DNA of 64,000 nucleotides from Glandiceps talaboti (lineage: Eukaryota > Hemichordata > Enteropneusta > Spengelidae), in contig NC_135551.1 of the NCBI RefSeq assembly GCF_964340395.1, forward strand, positions 6,106,463-6,170,462. The letters are read 5' to 3'. Shown one piece after another: positions 12,722-23,872 of the stretch. The position numbers and the translations under genes are program-made. Every line of letters starts with the position of its first letter. Positions within the stretch are counted from its first letter, which is position 1. The notes under the pieces are model-generated. The model had not been told where the DNA came from. It saw only the letters and a list, made by a program, of their open reading frames with translations, and made no database searches.

Positions 12722-13985
12722 TAGCACAACTGCACAGTTTTTATCAATGTTTATACACATGCTGATTCATGCTTGGTATACATGTTCATTTGCTGTATGA
12801 CTAATAAGTATGCAGTTGCCTATCCTACCATGTTGTTAGCTTTGCAACATACATGTACGCTATCAGTGGCTGTTGTTATGTTGCTAGACATATTTACATA
12901 CATTTTTGAATGTTTATTTGTAATTGTAATTGTAATGGTAATTGTAATTTATTTACCCATCACAAAAAAATAATACATAACAATTGAAAGCATATAATAC
13001 ACAATGTGTGCATAATTGTATCAGAGCGGGCGAGAGGCTAGAAAACAGTTTCTATAACTATTCACTTGTCTATGAATCCCTGATGTTATCTTTGCGATAT
13101 ACATGGTCATTTGCCTGTTGATATGGGTATGGTCTTTTTGCTAGGTATATTTTCATGCATTTTTTGAATGTTAATTCATTTGTCTATTATTCCCTGTTGT
13201 TATCATTGGTAAATACACCACCGTTTGGCTGTTGCTATGGGCGTAATCTTGTTGCTAGGCACATTTACATACATTGTTTGAATGTTTATTTACTTGTCTA
13301 TTAATCCCTGTTATCATTTTGAAATACGACACCTTTGGTTGTTGTTATGGGCGTGGTCATGGTTGCTAGGAATATTTGCATACATTTTGTTAAATGTGTA
13401 CTCGCCTTCCAGATGATGTTATTTCACCTTGCTATACTGTCATTTGGTTGTTGCTAAGGGCGTGGTAAAGGTTGCTAAGGTTAATTGTGTCAAATATTTT
13501 GAAGGAAATCTGCAGAATAACCCTTTTAGAAACATTTCACCAAGTTTCAGTCTCAGTCTCACTGACCAAGTACTTTTTGAGATATAATTTTTTTGACAAA
13601 ATTCATTGTTACACCTAATTTGCACATTACTGATGAGATCATTATTTGCTTAATACTTCTTCATCTATACACCCTCAGATGCATCGCAATTAAATTTCAG
13701 CCCAATCTGCTGAGTATTTTTGGAATTAAAGATTTTGGACCAAGAAGACACATTCTTATATTGCATATTACTGATGGAATCATCATGTCATGAAGAAATC
13801 TAAATTTAGTCACCTCTAAGAATGTTGCCACCACATTTCAGGCAAATCTGTCAAGAAGTTTTTGAGTTTAAGCTTTTTGACAAAAAATCACATTTTTTGA
13901 CACACATATCCACGCAGACAGACAGACAGACAGACACTTGGCAATGCCTATAGCACTACTAAACCTTATCAGTTCAGTTGTGCTA
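12722..13985. mobile_element. R1 family copy with 11 bp terminal inverted repeats
   Basis: The copy starts TAGCACAACTG (12722-12732) and ends CAGTTGTGCTA (13975-13985), exact complements. Internally it contains repeated segments with TTGCTATGGGCGT and GTTGCTAGG, then the conserved tail (TTTCAGCCCAATCTGC, TCATCATGTCATGAA) and a (CAGA)n run before the end. No transposase frame is visible, so it is a non-autonomous DNA-element candidate. Confidence 0.6.
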
Positions 13986-14304
13986 AAACGATGTAAAACT
14001 GCCATTTTTTGGTATATTACTGTTCAGTATTGAAACATCGTTATGTTCGACATTTCTAAAAGCAAGAAGAATGTTTCAAACTAATATATTGAAGAACTAT
14101 GGAACATTGCTTTGGTACTTGGTCAAGTGGTTGGCCATATTCACTACAAATACTGAGTATCGCCATGGTCACAGAGTGGTCGGTATTCACCAATCAGAAG
14201 TCAGAAAATGTTTTCGCCAGTTCGTTACAATTAGTATGGCTAATCGAATTGAAAGGTTAAATCGATCCTGGTACTAATTCGCCTGTCATTTCACTCCGTC
14301 TTGT

Positions 14305-15597
14305 TTATCGATAGTATTGACATGCCGTTTCAAACTCATTCAACTTGTTATACATATCACCTATCTTGACTAGTGCATCTTTGTTGTCTGGATTACTTTG
14401 CAGAACTTTCTGCATCTCTTCGATTACACGTTTGGCTGCTTTCTTCCCAAACCAATACTCAACGCCATGTTCAACTGTTTGATCGAAGAATTTGATGGCA
14501 CTGACACTGTCGTGCAGGGAGTTTTCGTACACGTCAGCCAAATTCCAACACGCCAATGACGTATAAAATGGATCATTACTTGTTTCAATTACTGACATGT
14601 ATGTTTCTATCGCTTCAGAATAGTTACCTTGATACTCTTGTATGACGCCAATGCTTAAAGTAGCTTTTATGTATACTCCGTCAGAGCATTGTATTGTACG
14701 GTTGTAATATTCATTAGCTGTCACTAAATCTTCACTACAGCTTTCTTTACCACTATTCACGTCATATTCATATTTCATTCTGTATATGTCTCCCATTCTG
14801 CCAAGGTAATCTGGATTATCTGGCAATATCTCAATTGCTTTATCCAAGTACTCAGCTGCTTTGTCAAACTCCTTCACTTCAGTGTACACTATACCAGCAC
14901 ACTGCAACACCAATGGGGATTTAGGGTTTATACGAAGGGCTTCTTGTATTTCATACTTTGCCTCATCAGTGTTTAATTTCACTAATATCCAACCCAGAAA
15001 AGCTCTAGCATAGCTATGATTATGATTGATTTTCAATACTCTCTTTAAAGACGTTTTACATTCCTTTATTGATAGAGTATACTGCTCATCTTTGGTCCCA
15101 TACATTCTGTTATCGCGATAAAATTGCAAAAGTCTTTGCAAGACTAGCCAATCTGGTTTGTTTGGGAAAACACCTAATGCTCTCTTAAGGCTATCTATAC
15201 CTTCATTACACGTTTTCTTCACAAAATACCTAAAAGGTGTACCTTTGTGACCGTACACGAACGCCTTCTGCTTTTCCGTCAGTTTACCACTCCCTATCTG
15301 ATCTATCTCCTGCAACATTTCCCTAACCTTATCAACCTGACCTAACGTTTGATAAACCCAGGCTTTATCAGCTAGAATAACTAACTTATCACCCAGTGGT
15401 CCATCCTTATCATCACAGCTATCAAGTTCTTTCTGGTTGTCTTGGAGTGCTTTGTCAAACCATGATAAGGCAGCATCTGGATCTCTCTGTTCTGGAGGTC
15501 TAATTTCTGATACCTGTAGATAACCCATCATGGCTGTATGTGGTGTTGGACTTAGTTCTGGATGGTATGTTGTCTCCTTATATCTGTACATACGGCC
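14305..15597 (-). CDS. IFIT-like multi-TPR terminal exon
   Basis: This exon has 1,293 bases and encodes 430 residues ending in TAA. After MMGYLQ it has an IFIT-like order of helices: DAALSWFDKALQDNQKEL, LVILADKAWVYQTLGQVDK, then FVYGHKG and the insert-like ACNEG/KRALGVFP stretch. Typical TPR units follow: SYARAFLGWILVKLN, LVLQCAGIVYTEVKEFDKAA, AEYLDKAIEILPDNPDYLGR, ATLSIGVIQEYQGNYSEAIE and LACWNLADVYENSLHDS. With the CHFTW exon the domain is about 470 residues, the usual IFIT length. IFITs bind foreign or uncapped RNA through a TPR superhelix (family knowledge); RNA binding here is inferred. No AATAAA is obvious within about 100 bases downstream. Confidence 0.85.
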   Translation of the reverse strand, partial: GRMYRYKETTYHPELSPTPHTAMMGYLQVSEIRPPEQRDPDAALSWFDKALQDNQKELDSCDDKDGPLGDKLVILADKAWVYQTLGQVDKVREMLQEIDQIGSGKLTEKQKAFVYGHKGTPFRYFVKKTCNEGIDSLKRALGVFPNKPDWLVLQRLLQFYRDNRMYGTKDEQYTLSIKECKTSLKRVLKINHNHSYARAFLGWILVKLNTDEAKYEIQEALRINPKSPLVLQCAGIVYTEVKEFDKAAEYLDKAIEILPDNPDYLGRMGDIYRMKYEYDVNSGKESCSEDLVTANEYYNRTIQCSDGVYIKATLSIGVIQEYQGNYSEAIETYMSVIETSNDPFYTSLACWNLADVYENSLHDSVSAIKFFDQTVEHGVEYWFGKKAAKRVIEEMQKVLQSNPDNKDALVKIGDMYNKLNEFETACQYYR

Positions 15598-16092
15598 CTA
15601 TTAATCAAATACAATCGTACAATGATATAGTAACACCACAAACATAAACTCTGCACTGTTCAATACTATTAAGAGAGCATTTAATTATTTGAATATTTTC
15701 GGGACGAAAAATTAAAATGGTACGCTCAGTATATTGACGTACTTTGCAAAATGTGTGTTATGGTATGTTATGAATCTTTGAATAGCCGCCTATCCCCATC
15801 TTTTCCAATTTATTCCGATAGCCCCCCCCTTCCATATTTTGAGTGACGTCATGCCATAAATGATATGTAATGACGGCTACATAAAGGCGAGGTAATATTA
15901 TAAGATCGATGTAACAAAGCACGTCTTCATCAGCCCAATTGCCTCCAATTTATGTACCGTGGAAATAATCTTGTTCTGAAAAGATTCATTACCAAAACAG
16001 TTACACAGTCGTCCATTGTTTCTTGTAGAAGTGAATGTACACAAGAGGTACATACTCTCTAACATACAAATAAATAACAAACACAAATTTAC

Positions 16093-16208
16093 CTTGTATG
16101 GTCGATCACATTCCTCTTCTAACTTCCATGTAAAGTGACAAGGTAGACTCATCAATATTTCTCGTTCAGATTTCTTTGTTGATTTGATATCCAAAGAGAA
16201 TGTGAAAT
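16093..16208 (-). CDS. IFIT signature exon (CHFTW motif), right locus
   Basis: This exon has 116 bases, entered in phase 1 and left in phase 0. It encodes FTFSLDIKSTKKSEREILMS then LPCHFTWKLEEECDRPYK. The C-H-F-T-W-[EK]-L motif is the N-terminal signature of vertebrate IFIT proteins (interferon-induced proteins with tetratricopeptide repeats), where it lies near the start of the protein. Here an intron separates it from the TPR exon, and it is preceded by unrelated modules. Acceptor TTTAG, donor GTAAAT. Confidence 0.75.
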
Positions 16209-16966
16209 CTAAACGTAAAACGAGAAATGTAACGTGTGTCTTAATAATTATTTATATGTATATGGTATCTTTTTGTGAGACACTATCTTATTTACATAGT
16301 ACATGCATATCACTAATGTCCCAACACGTGTGAGGAAAAAATATTAAACGTCTTCAAATACGCGAAGCAACCACTTCATAACAAGTACAAATTGTCAGAA
16401 TTATCAACATGTAAACACTACAATCCAAAAATCAACAGAGAGGGAGGCCATCGAACTGACTGATCATTTTGACACCTAGTGGTCAGCTATAACTATATAG
16501 AATTTGTCATTCTGATGAGAATCGTCAACAAATTAAAGTTCATTAATAAAACTTATCAAAGCTAAAAACTGGTAACTATTTGTGTTTTAGCCATGTACAT
16601 TTAAATAAACTTCAAATATGTTTCGTCCTTGCGATTTCCTTTCAAGCTTAAAGTCTACTTTATTCTGAGATTTCGATGTACTAAACATTATCACTAGTAC
16701 AATTTATGTCAACCATAGCACGATAAACCATTTAGTAAACATACATCGATATGTCTTGTCTCAGTAATCATCTGTTCCCTCCCCAACCATCTGCCCATTA
16801 AGTATGAATTCAAAACGATCTAAGGTTAATTTACCTAAATAAACTGATTTGTCTTGGTATTATCTTGGTGAACTACAAAGGGATAACAATGCACTCATAT
16901 TTTGAAGCCAGCTTGTGGGGGAAATTGTGATGTCACGGTGATTAGGCCTTATAAACAAATCGTGAG

Positions 16967-17294
16967 GTTCCGGTTACACTCAATTTTAGAATAAGTGGGG
17001 TAGGCAGATTTATTTTATCATATATTTTTTTCATATGTGAGTGTCTAGTTCGTGTTTTCCATTGTTTTTCAAATGGTCTCAGTGTTGTTTATTTCTTCCT
17101 ATCAGATGTACAGGCATTATAGATTGGAAGAAAGTTTTTTTTTATTAATTTTTAAGTTGATGCCAGTTTCCGCATCCACTAATTCTCGCGAGACTTCATA
17201 ATTTTTGCGATGTTGTTATTTTTTCTCGAATACGTAAACAAAAGTTTAGGTTCTGCAGTGAAAAGCTAGGTGGGGTCGGGTACTACCGGAACCA
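16967..17294. mobile_element. MITE-like element M1 inside paralogous intron
   Basis: The copy begins GGTTCCGGT and ends ACCGGAACC, and is flanked by TTAGGCCTTA on both sides. The left paralogue at about 2735-2760 lacks it (empty site). Related copies lie at 37812-38078, 51855-52191 and 53765-53935, in both orientations. No coding capacity. Confidence 0.65.
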
Positions 17295-17401
17295 TACATT
17301 TATTTTTTAGGCCTTACATGTACATTTGTTATAACTAACAATATTATATATAAATTTACTGTAAATAAGGAAATAAATTACAAAAATTACTAAAAAATAA
17401 C

Positions 17402-17806
17402 CTTCTATCATTTGATCGGTTGCTTTCTGGTCATCACTTTCGCTCAGATCCTGATGTCCTTGACCTTTGTTTTCAAGGTCACTTATCCGTTGACGTAATG
17501 ATACATTTTCACGTTTTATCCTTGAGTAGTATTCAGCGATTCTGTCGTCTGATTTATCTTGTTGGCTTACAACTGACTTCATGGCTTCCATTTCATTCTG
17601 AAGTATGTCATGTTCCATCTGTTTACACTTCAACATCTTCTCAGTCTCACTGTGTTCTCCCCATAAATAGCTGAAAACGGAGAGATATTCATCGCGAGAG
17701 AGTAGTCTTAACATTGAGGGCGCACTTCTTGTTAGTACGTTACAGCCTAAATGTTGAGGTTGCAAATGTAGGTCGACAGCTTTATCCTCCATAAGGTCGA
17801 GTAGAT
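17402..17806 (-). CDS. Module B exon (copy 2, right locus), long coiled coil
   Basis: This exon has 405 bases, phase 1 at both ends, and encodes 135 residues. The core TRSAPSMLRLLSRDEYLSVF is shared with the other B copies. Its coiled-coil tail is longer than in copy 1 (EHSETEKMLKCKQMEHDILQ, then RIAEYYSRIKRENVSLRQRI). The donor is the weak GTTATT, shared with the left paralogue at 2827, so it is either tolerated or the true donor lies a few bases away. The exon joins in frame to the CHFTW exon. Confidence 0.7.
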
Positions 17807-18026
17807 CTGATAAGATAAATAGTGATAAGGTGTATAAACATCCCATAATATACGACTATTTACAATTTGATATTTTCATTTGTTTATTGTTTTTTGTTCA
17901 TGAAACAGAGACAATTATACAACTACATGTCTGTTTGTGTTCAAGGCCCAACTCGTTCGTATTTGAAGAAAAAGAAATAAAAAAGTCATGAATTTGACTG
18001 TTATTCAGAAATGATTACATACATAC

Positions 18027-18341
18027 CATTTGTACTGTATTTATAACCATCGCCATCTTTGACACGAATAGAAGATAATTGATCGTCATCTAAGATGAGA
18101 AGTCTTTGGATACCAAGGGCAGACAGAATCTCTGATTTTTCAGATATCAACATTGACAACTGTTGAGATCGTTGCAGCTCCAATAGCATTGTGATTGTAG
18201 TAGTCATTACTGCAGCTTCTTCATCTGGTTCAGTTACTACCGTTTGACAGCTTCCAAGTAGTTTTGATAAACCAAGTCTCATAGCATCGTCTTTGTACAG
18301 AGACGTGTCGAGTTGAAGTGCTACCATAGCTGGACTTACCT
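18027..18341 (-). CDS. Module A exon (copy 2, right locus)
   Basis: This exon has 315 bases, phase 1 at both ends, and the same length as the other intact A exons. It encodes VSPAMVALQLDTSLYKDDAM, then the conserved TTTITMLLELQRSQQLSML and LSALGIQRLLILDDDQLSS blocks. Compared with copy 1, the differences cluster in the first ten residues and at the end (KYSTNG), while the second half is almost the same at nucleotide level, which suggests gene conversion or recent duplication. Acceptor TTTCATAG, donor GTATGT. Confidence 0.75.
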
Positions 18342-18489
18342 CTATGAAAAAAATACCTCCAATAGTTTAATAAATCCGAATCATTGATTATTTTTAGTTT
18401 CACATTTTCTTCACAGATGAAATGATATAATCAGTTGTAAAGCCTAGAACATATATAGGTAAAACATATGGTAATTATGATACATTATG

Positions 18490-18554
18490 GCACACTCACT
18501 CACTCACTCACTCACTCACTCACTCACTCACTCACTCACTCACTCACTCACTCA
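18490..18554. repeat. (CACT)n microsatellite
   Basis: A pure CACT tetranucleotide run in the intron between the B and A exons, at the position paralogous to 3919-4046. Confidence 0.95.
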
Positions 18555-18690
18555 CCAGACCACACACACAACCTCACACACAGTTTATACGTGATTGATG
18601 ATCATATGCTTTGATATAACATGTAACTTACAAATTCGTAATTTCCACTAATAACCATCTGAACCTAAATAGCCAAACGAATCTGCTCAC

Positions 18691-19029
18691 CTGGAACTTG
18701 TTCTAACCGCTCCTCCATCCTACTGTCAGAATCGCTGATTTCGGTTTCGTTGGGCTGGAGTTGTTCACGTTTGCTTTGGACTGACTTTGTTCTCTCCAAC
18801 TGATTTTTTAGAATGTCACATTCCATCTGTCTGGACTTCAACATCTGATGTGTTTCACTGTGATCTTCCCATAGGTAGAACACGATGGAAAGATATTCGT
18901 CTTCAGATATTAGTCTCAGCACAGAGGGCACACTTCTTGTCACGATGTCTGAGCTCTGTAGTGTATGTTTCCTCTCCTCTGCTTGATGTTCTATGTTAAT
19001 CGCTTTGTCCAACACAAGTTCAGACAGAT
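18691..19029 (-). CDS. Module B exon (copy 1, right locus), helical/coiled coil
   Basis: This exon has 339 bases, is phase 1 at both ends and encodes 113 residues. It begins DLSELVLDKAINIEHQAEER; the core RSVPSVLRLISEDEYLSIVF is shared with all B copies, and a long charged helix follows (HSETHQMLKSRQMECDILKN onward) with heptad-like spacing, probably a coiled coil. The tail is polar (QLQPNETEISDSDSR). The pattern 'SVLRLLSxDEYLSI' resembles a small helical bundle, but I cannot assign it to the death-fold superfamily with confidence. Donor GTGAGC, acceptor CTTCGCAG. Confidence 0.75.
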
Positions 19030-19167
19030 CTGCGAAGATCAAATAATATAATACTACGTGTAGAAAAAGTGAAACAACAAGTACACAAAAATTCAAGTGT
19101 AATTTGTGGCTGATTTTCATTAACTGATATGAGATATTCTCATCCAGCTTTCCCGTCAGATACTTAC

Positions 19168-19482
19168 CGTCAATGTTGTATTTATAACCATCGCCATCTT
19201 TGACACGAATAGAAGATAATTGATCGTCATCTAAGATGAGAAGTCTTTGGATACCAAGGGCAGACAGAATCTCTGGTTTTTCAGATATCAACATCGACAA
19301 CTGTTGAGATCGTTTCAGCTCCAATAGCATTGTGATTGTAGTAGTCATTGCTGCAGCTTCTTCATCTGGTTCAGTCACCACCGTTTGACAGCTTCCAAGT
19401 AGTTTTGATAAACCATGTCTCATTGCATCGTCTTTGTACATACATGTGTCGAGTTGAAGGGCTACGATATCATGACGTTCAC
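19168..19482 (-). CDS. Module A exon (copy 1, right locus)
   Basis: This exon has 315 bases, is phase 1 at both ends and encodes 105 residues of a conserved module I do not recognise. Features are VALQLDTCMYKDDAM, then an acidic loop (EPDEEAA), a helix TTTITMLLELKRSQQLSML, and a very conserved C-terminal half LSALGIQRLLILDDDQLSS followed by IRVKDGDGYKY. The alternation of short hydrophobic helices and an I/L-rich strand suggests a compact alpha/beta or helical fold. It is followed by a module B exon, and the A-B pair repeats. Function unknown; it may mediate homotypic interaction. Confidence 0.75.
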
Positions 19483-19606
19483 CTATGAATAGAATGGCAA
19501 CATTTATAAGTTGTCTGTTATTAAATCACAACTAAGACCACTTATAACTTCATTGATGTTTGCGTTTGAACGCCAATGACTGCGTATCCCCTCATTATTT
19601 ATTGTG

Positions 19607-19683
19607 TCACTCAGAATACCATGTGACACTGTCTTTGCATAAAGACATGGCGATTGGAAGTACTACCAGGGCACTAAGACCAT
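19607..19683 (-). CDS. Candidate alternative terminal exon with stop
   Basis: After a TTTCGTAG acceptor, a phase 1 frame encodes D-GLSALVVLPIAMSLCKDS-VTWYSE and a TGA. An AATAAA hexamer (19598-19603, minus strand) follows within a few bases. It could end a short product made of the GT-like domain, TRADD-N and linkers. The short hydrophobic stretch LSALVVLPIAM is too brief for a confident membrane anchor. If it is skipped, the same donor at 19741 joins in frame to the A exon at 19482. The polyadenylation signal lies unusually close to the stop. Confidence 0.4.
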
Positions 19684-19740
19684 CTACGAAAGAAAATATA
19701 AATACTATTAGGCTAAAGTAAGAATAAATTATTGTAATAC

Positions 19741-19908
19741 CCCGGGTTCGTATTTGTTGCTGTTCTTCTTCCTCGTCTTCTTGGTGTCTCCTTCTTTTCT
19801 TTGCCCACCCATCGATTCCGCCCTCTTGCGTTGATAGAATTGAGGCACGTGATACACCAATGCCACATACACCACATCCTTTTAAATGAGTCACTTTGGG
19901 CTGATAAT
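19741..19908 (-). CDS. Cys/charged linker exon
   Basis: This exon has 168 bases, is phase 1 at both ends and encodes 56 residues. It starts DYQPKVTHLKGCGVCGIGVS and then becomes highly charged (KKRRRHQEDEEEEQQQ). The acceptor has a branch-point-like CTACTAAT just before TTGACAG; the donor is GTATTA, weaker than its neighbours. It matches no family I know; the KKRRR stretch could act as a nuclear localisation signal or simply be linker. It lies 2.6 kb downstream of the TRADD-N exon because the intron is filled with repeats. Confidence 0.5.
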
Positions 19909-20075
19909 CTGTCAATTAGTAGATAAGATGTGTAAAATACCTGTTAACAATAGCAGTATTTTATGAGTAAGACATTCTATTCATGCACAAATGCAATCAT
20001 AGAATGCATCACTGAGGATAGGCAATGAGGATTATTTTGCTGTACAAACTAACAAAGTGAATAAGCGGTAAAATG

Positions 20076-20077
<2 letters not shown>

Positions 20078-20130
<53 letters not shown>
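20078..20130. repeat. (TA)n microsatellite
   Basis: A pure TA run, 75 bases upstream of the Penelope-like element's left inverted repeat. Confidence 0.95.
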
Positions 20131-20137
<7 letters not shown>

Positions 20138-20203
20138 TTTCATTCTTCTTTCGCCAAGTAGAGTGCTCGATCACCTTGGAGAGCTATCATACATAAATAA
20201 AAA

Positions 20204-21240
<1,037 letters not shown>

Positions 21241-21655
21241 ACAGATCAAGCATAATGGAATATTGTGCATGAACTATGCTTGCATCTTTAAAGCATTATG
21301 CTGGAAAAGTTCATGAACAGTGCTTTTGTGGATTAGTGTATGTAAACAGTATTCAATTTGCACCTTTGAGGTGTCCATAGAGCATCTCATTAATGATTCA
21401 TCAAGTTAACAATGCATCAGCATCTCATTATAATCATTGCATCTAGATAGCAGAGTACATGGTTACTACTAAGTCACAAAGCATGTGCGCATAAAGTGCT
21501 GTTTATTTTGTATCAGAGATGCAAGCATTATTCCATGCATATGCTTTGATGATGCAACAACAGTGCATCAATGCATAGTTAGCACCCCAATTGTGCAAGA
21601 ATGATCCTTTTGTGATGTGATGCGTGCACTCAGGTGATGTTTTATGCGAGCTACA

Positions 21656-21658
<3 letters not shown>

Positions 21659-21730
<72 letters not shown>
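21659..21730. repeat. (TA)n microsatellite
   Basis: A pure TA run immediately before an R1 repeat copy. Confidence 0.95.
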
Positions 21731-21732
<2 letters not shown>

Positions 21733-22480
21733 CATACATTTTTGAATGTTTATTCACTTGCCTATTAATCCCTGTTTCTATCTTTACAATATATTTGATC
21801 ATTTGGCTGTTGCCAAGGGTGTGGTTTTGTTGCTAGGCATATTTGCATACCTTTTTGAATGTTTGTTCACTTGTCTAAGAATCCCTGTTATCTTTGTGAA
21901 ATACACCATCGTTTGGCTGTTGCTATGGGTGTGGTCATAGTTGCTAGGGGTATTTGCATACATTTTTTGAATTTTTACTCACTTGTCTACCAGATGATGT
22001 TGTTATTTGACCAAAATATACTGCCAATTGGTTATTGCTAAGGACATGGTCATGGCTGGTAGGGCCAATTGATTCAAAATATTTTGAAGAAAATCTGCAG
22101 AATGTTACTTTTAGAAACATCTCACAAAGTTTCAGTCTCATTGACCAAGTCCCTTTTTTGACCAAAATTCACGTTTTACACCTAATTTGCATATCACTGA
22201 TGACATCATTATATGCTTAATTTTTCTTCATCTATACATCTCCAGATGCATCCCCATTAAATTTCAGCCCAATCTGCTGAGCAGTTTTGGAATTAAAGAT
22301 TTTTGACCAAGAAGACACATTCTTAGCCGTAATTTGCATTTCACTGATGGAATCATCATGTCATGAACAATTCTCAATCTAACATCCCTAAGAGTGGTGC
22401 CATCAAATTTCAGACCGATCTGCCTGTAGTTTTTGAGTTTAAGTTTTTTGACAAAAAAAACACATTTTTTGACCCGAATC
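21731..22480. repeat. R1 family, partial copy in intron
   Basis: Carries the ordered R1 words (TTTACATACATTTTTGAATG, TTGCTATGGGTGTGGTCATA, TTTCAGCCCAATCTGCTGAG, ATCATCATGTCATGAACA). The 5' terminus is replaced by the TA run. Confidence 0.7.
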
Positions 22481-22549
22481 ACACAAGAGTGGTATGATCA
22501 TTTTGATACATACATGTATTTCTATTATGATATACTACGACAAACTTAC

Positions 22550-22963
22550 CTTCTTTGAAATGTTTCAACCGTATCAGAGCACGTCGGTATTTCCAGGATG
22601 GTATGGTTACACGTAGAGATACAGCAGATGCCTTGCATCGTTGTAGTTGTGGTACTGTAACCAGGTCTTCCTTGAATGTATTGGCAAGACTTCCAATGGT
22701 ATACTCATGCCACAATTTCTCTAACGAATTTGACGTTGGGCACTTCAACACAAGACACAAACTTTTTTGTTTCACTAGCTTAATTTTGATGGGGCCTATT
22801 TGTTCCAATAGGGCTTCTACGCGGGGTAGATCTCCAGGGCATTTTATTTCATGTAGCATGATGTCAGAAGCATCCTGAATCATCCGGGACATTTCATCTA
22901 CAGTTGTTGTCTGCCGAGCGGCTGGACTGACATCAGCAACTTTCACCAAAATTTCGATTTCTC
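22550..22963 (-). CDS. TRADD-N-like domain exon
   Basis: This exon has 414 bases, is phase 1 at both ends and encodes 138 residues. After a helical segment (VDEMSRMIQDASDIMLHEIK) comes the core KSLCLVLKCPTSNSLEKLW, then EYTIGSLANTFKEDLVT and a strand VSLRVTIPSWKYRRAL. The order basic strand, C-P/L-T-x-x-x-L-E-x-L-W helix, then V-x-L-x-V-T-I strand matches what I recognise as the TRADD N-terminal domain family, an alpha/beta adaptor fold found in metazoan and bacterial death and immunity proteins. The acceptor is TTATTTCAG and the donor GTAAGT. Its position between a GT-like domain and IFIT-type TPRs fits an adaptor role. A profile search would settle the assignment. Confidence 0.65.
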
Positions 22964-23448
22964 CTGAAATAAGTACCCAATGCCATCGTTTAGTAGACTT
23001 TTTCAGGAGTAAATTATAATACTATGGTTTATTTGGATACTGATATGTTTGATATAAGACCTATGTATTATTGTACAACTTTAATGTTAACACGTCTACA
23101 GGATCGCTATCAACAAACTTTAGTCTGTGGCAATATTTGACATTACTTGGTGAAGACCTTTTAATCAAAGAATATGTTTTGTTAATAGTGTTAGCTCCGT
23201 TGTGACCAAATATTTTACCGATGAAACTAAGTAAAAGGAAGTATTAGAGCTACTTTTTAAAACAAATTTAAATTTTATAAACTAACCATTAGTCACCCTT
23301 GATGTTTTGATATAAAATCCTTAGTGACAGTGTAGTTTGAAGGGATGATGTATTGAACAGTGCAAACATACTGGGTATTTCTTAGAGTCCAGATTTTCTC
23401 GTATAATATCAAATTAAAACATATTATGATAATTGTTTATTATCTTAC

Positions 23449-23652
23449 CTATCTCTGTTCTCACTGGTTGGATGAGACTTGATGTGTTGTCATCGTTGTC
23501 ACCACCACCTGTATCATCACCACGTGAACTTTCACCTCCATCTTCATGTCCATTTCTCAACATATGTGAAAGTTTACCTGTGCAGGAAATGTCCTGTTCC
23601 TTTTCAGAATTGTCTGCATTTCTGCTGTGACTATCACTTTTATCGTCTGTTA
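23449..23652 (-). CDS. Acidic, Ser/Asp-rich linker exon
   Basis: This exon has 204 bases, is phase 1 at both ends and encodes 68 residues. The acceptor is CACACAG and the donor is a consensus GTAAGA. The sequence is low complexity (DDKSDSHSR, HEDGGESSRGDDTGGGDNDD) with no recognisable fold, so it is probably a flexible linker between the glycosyltransferase-like and TRADD-N-like exons. It begins by completing a Val codon with the G left by the preceding exon, which supports the junction. Confidence 0.65.
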
Positions 23653-23872
23653 CTGTGTGAAAAAAAAAGTAAATACCAATGAACATTACAGTAATATCAA
23701 TAAGCACAATGGAACAGTAGCCATGCAAATAGAAAATGTAATTATGTCTGACCAAACACCAAATTCATTTGATTATGAACATATTGGTATATGTTTGTTC
23801 GTCTTTTAGAAATGATTGACCAACAAATGATATAAAATGTAAGACAGTAGCAAAATGAGAAAATTATTTCAC

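Noticed and set aside
17307-17846. Treating each A or B open frame as a separate small gene starting at its own Met
   Set aside because: The ORF starts fall inside introns; splice sites with consistent phases show that they are internal exons.
21503-21836. Open frames with Tyr-Ile repeats (also at 54237, 55945, 61660 and 63284)
   Set aside because: Translations of TA microsatellites; only the flanking LINE residues at 54240-54360 and 63490-63610 are meaningful.
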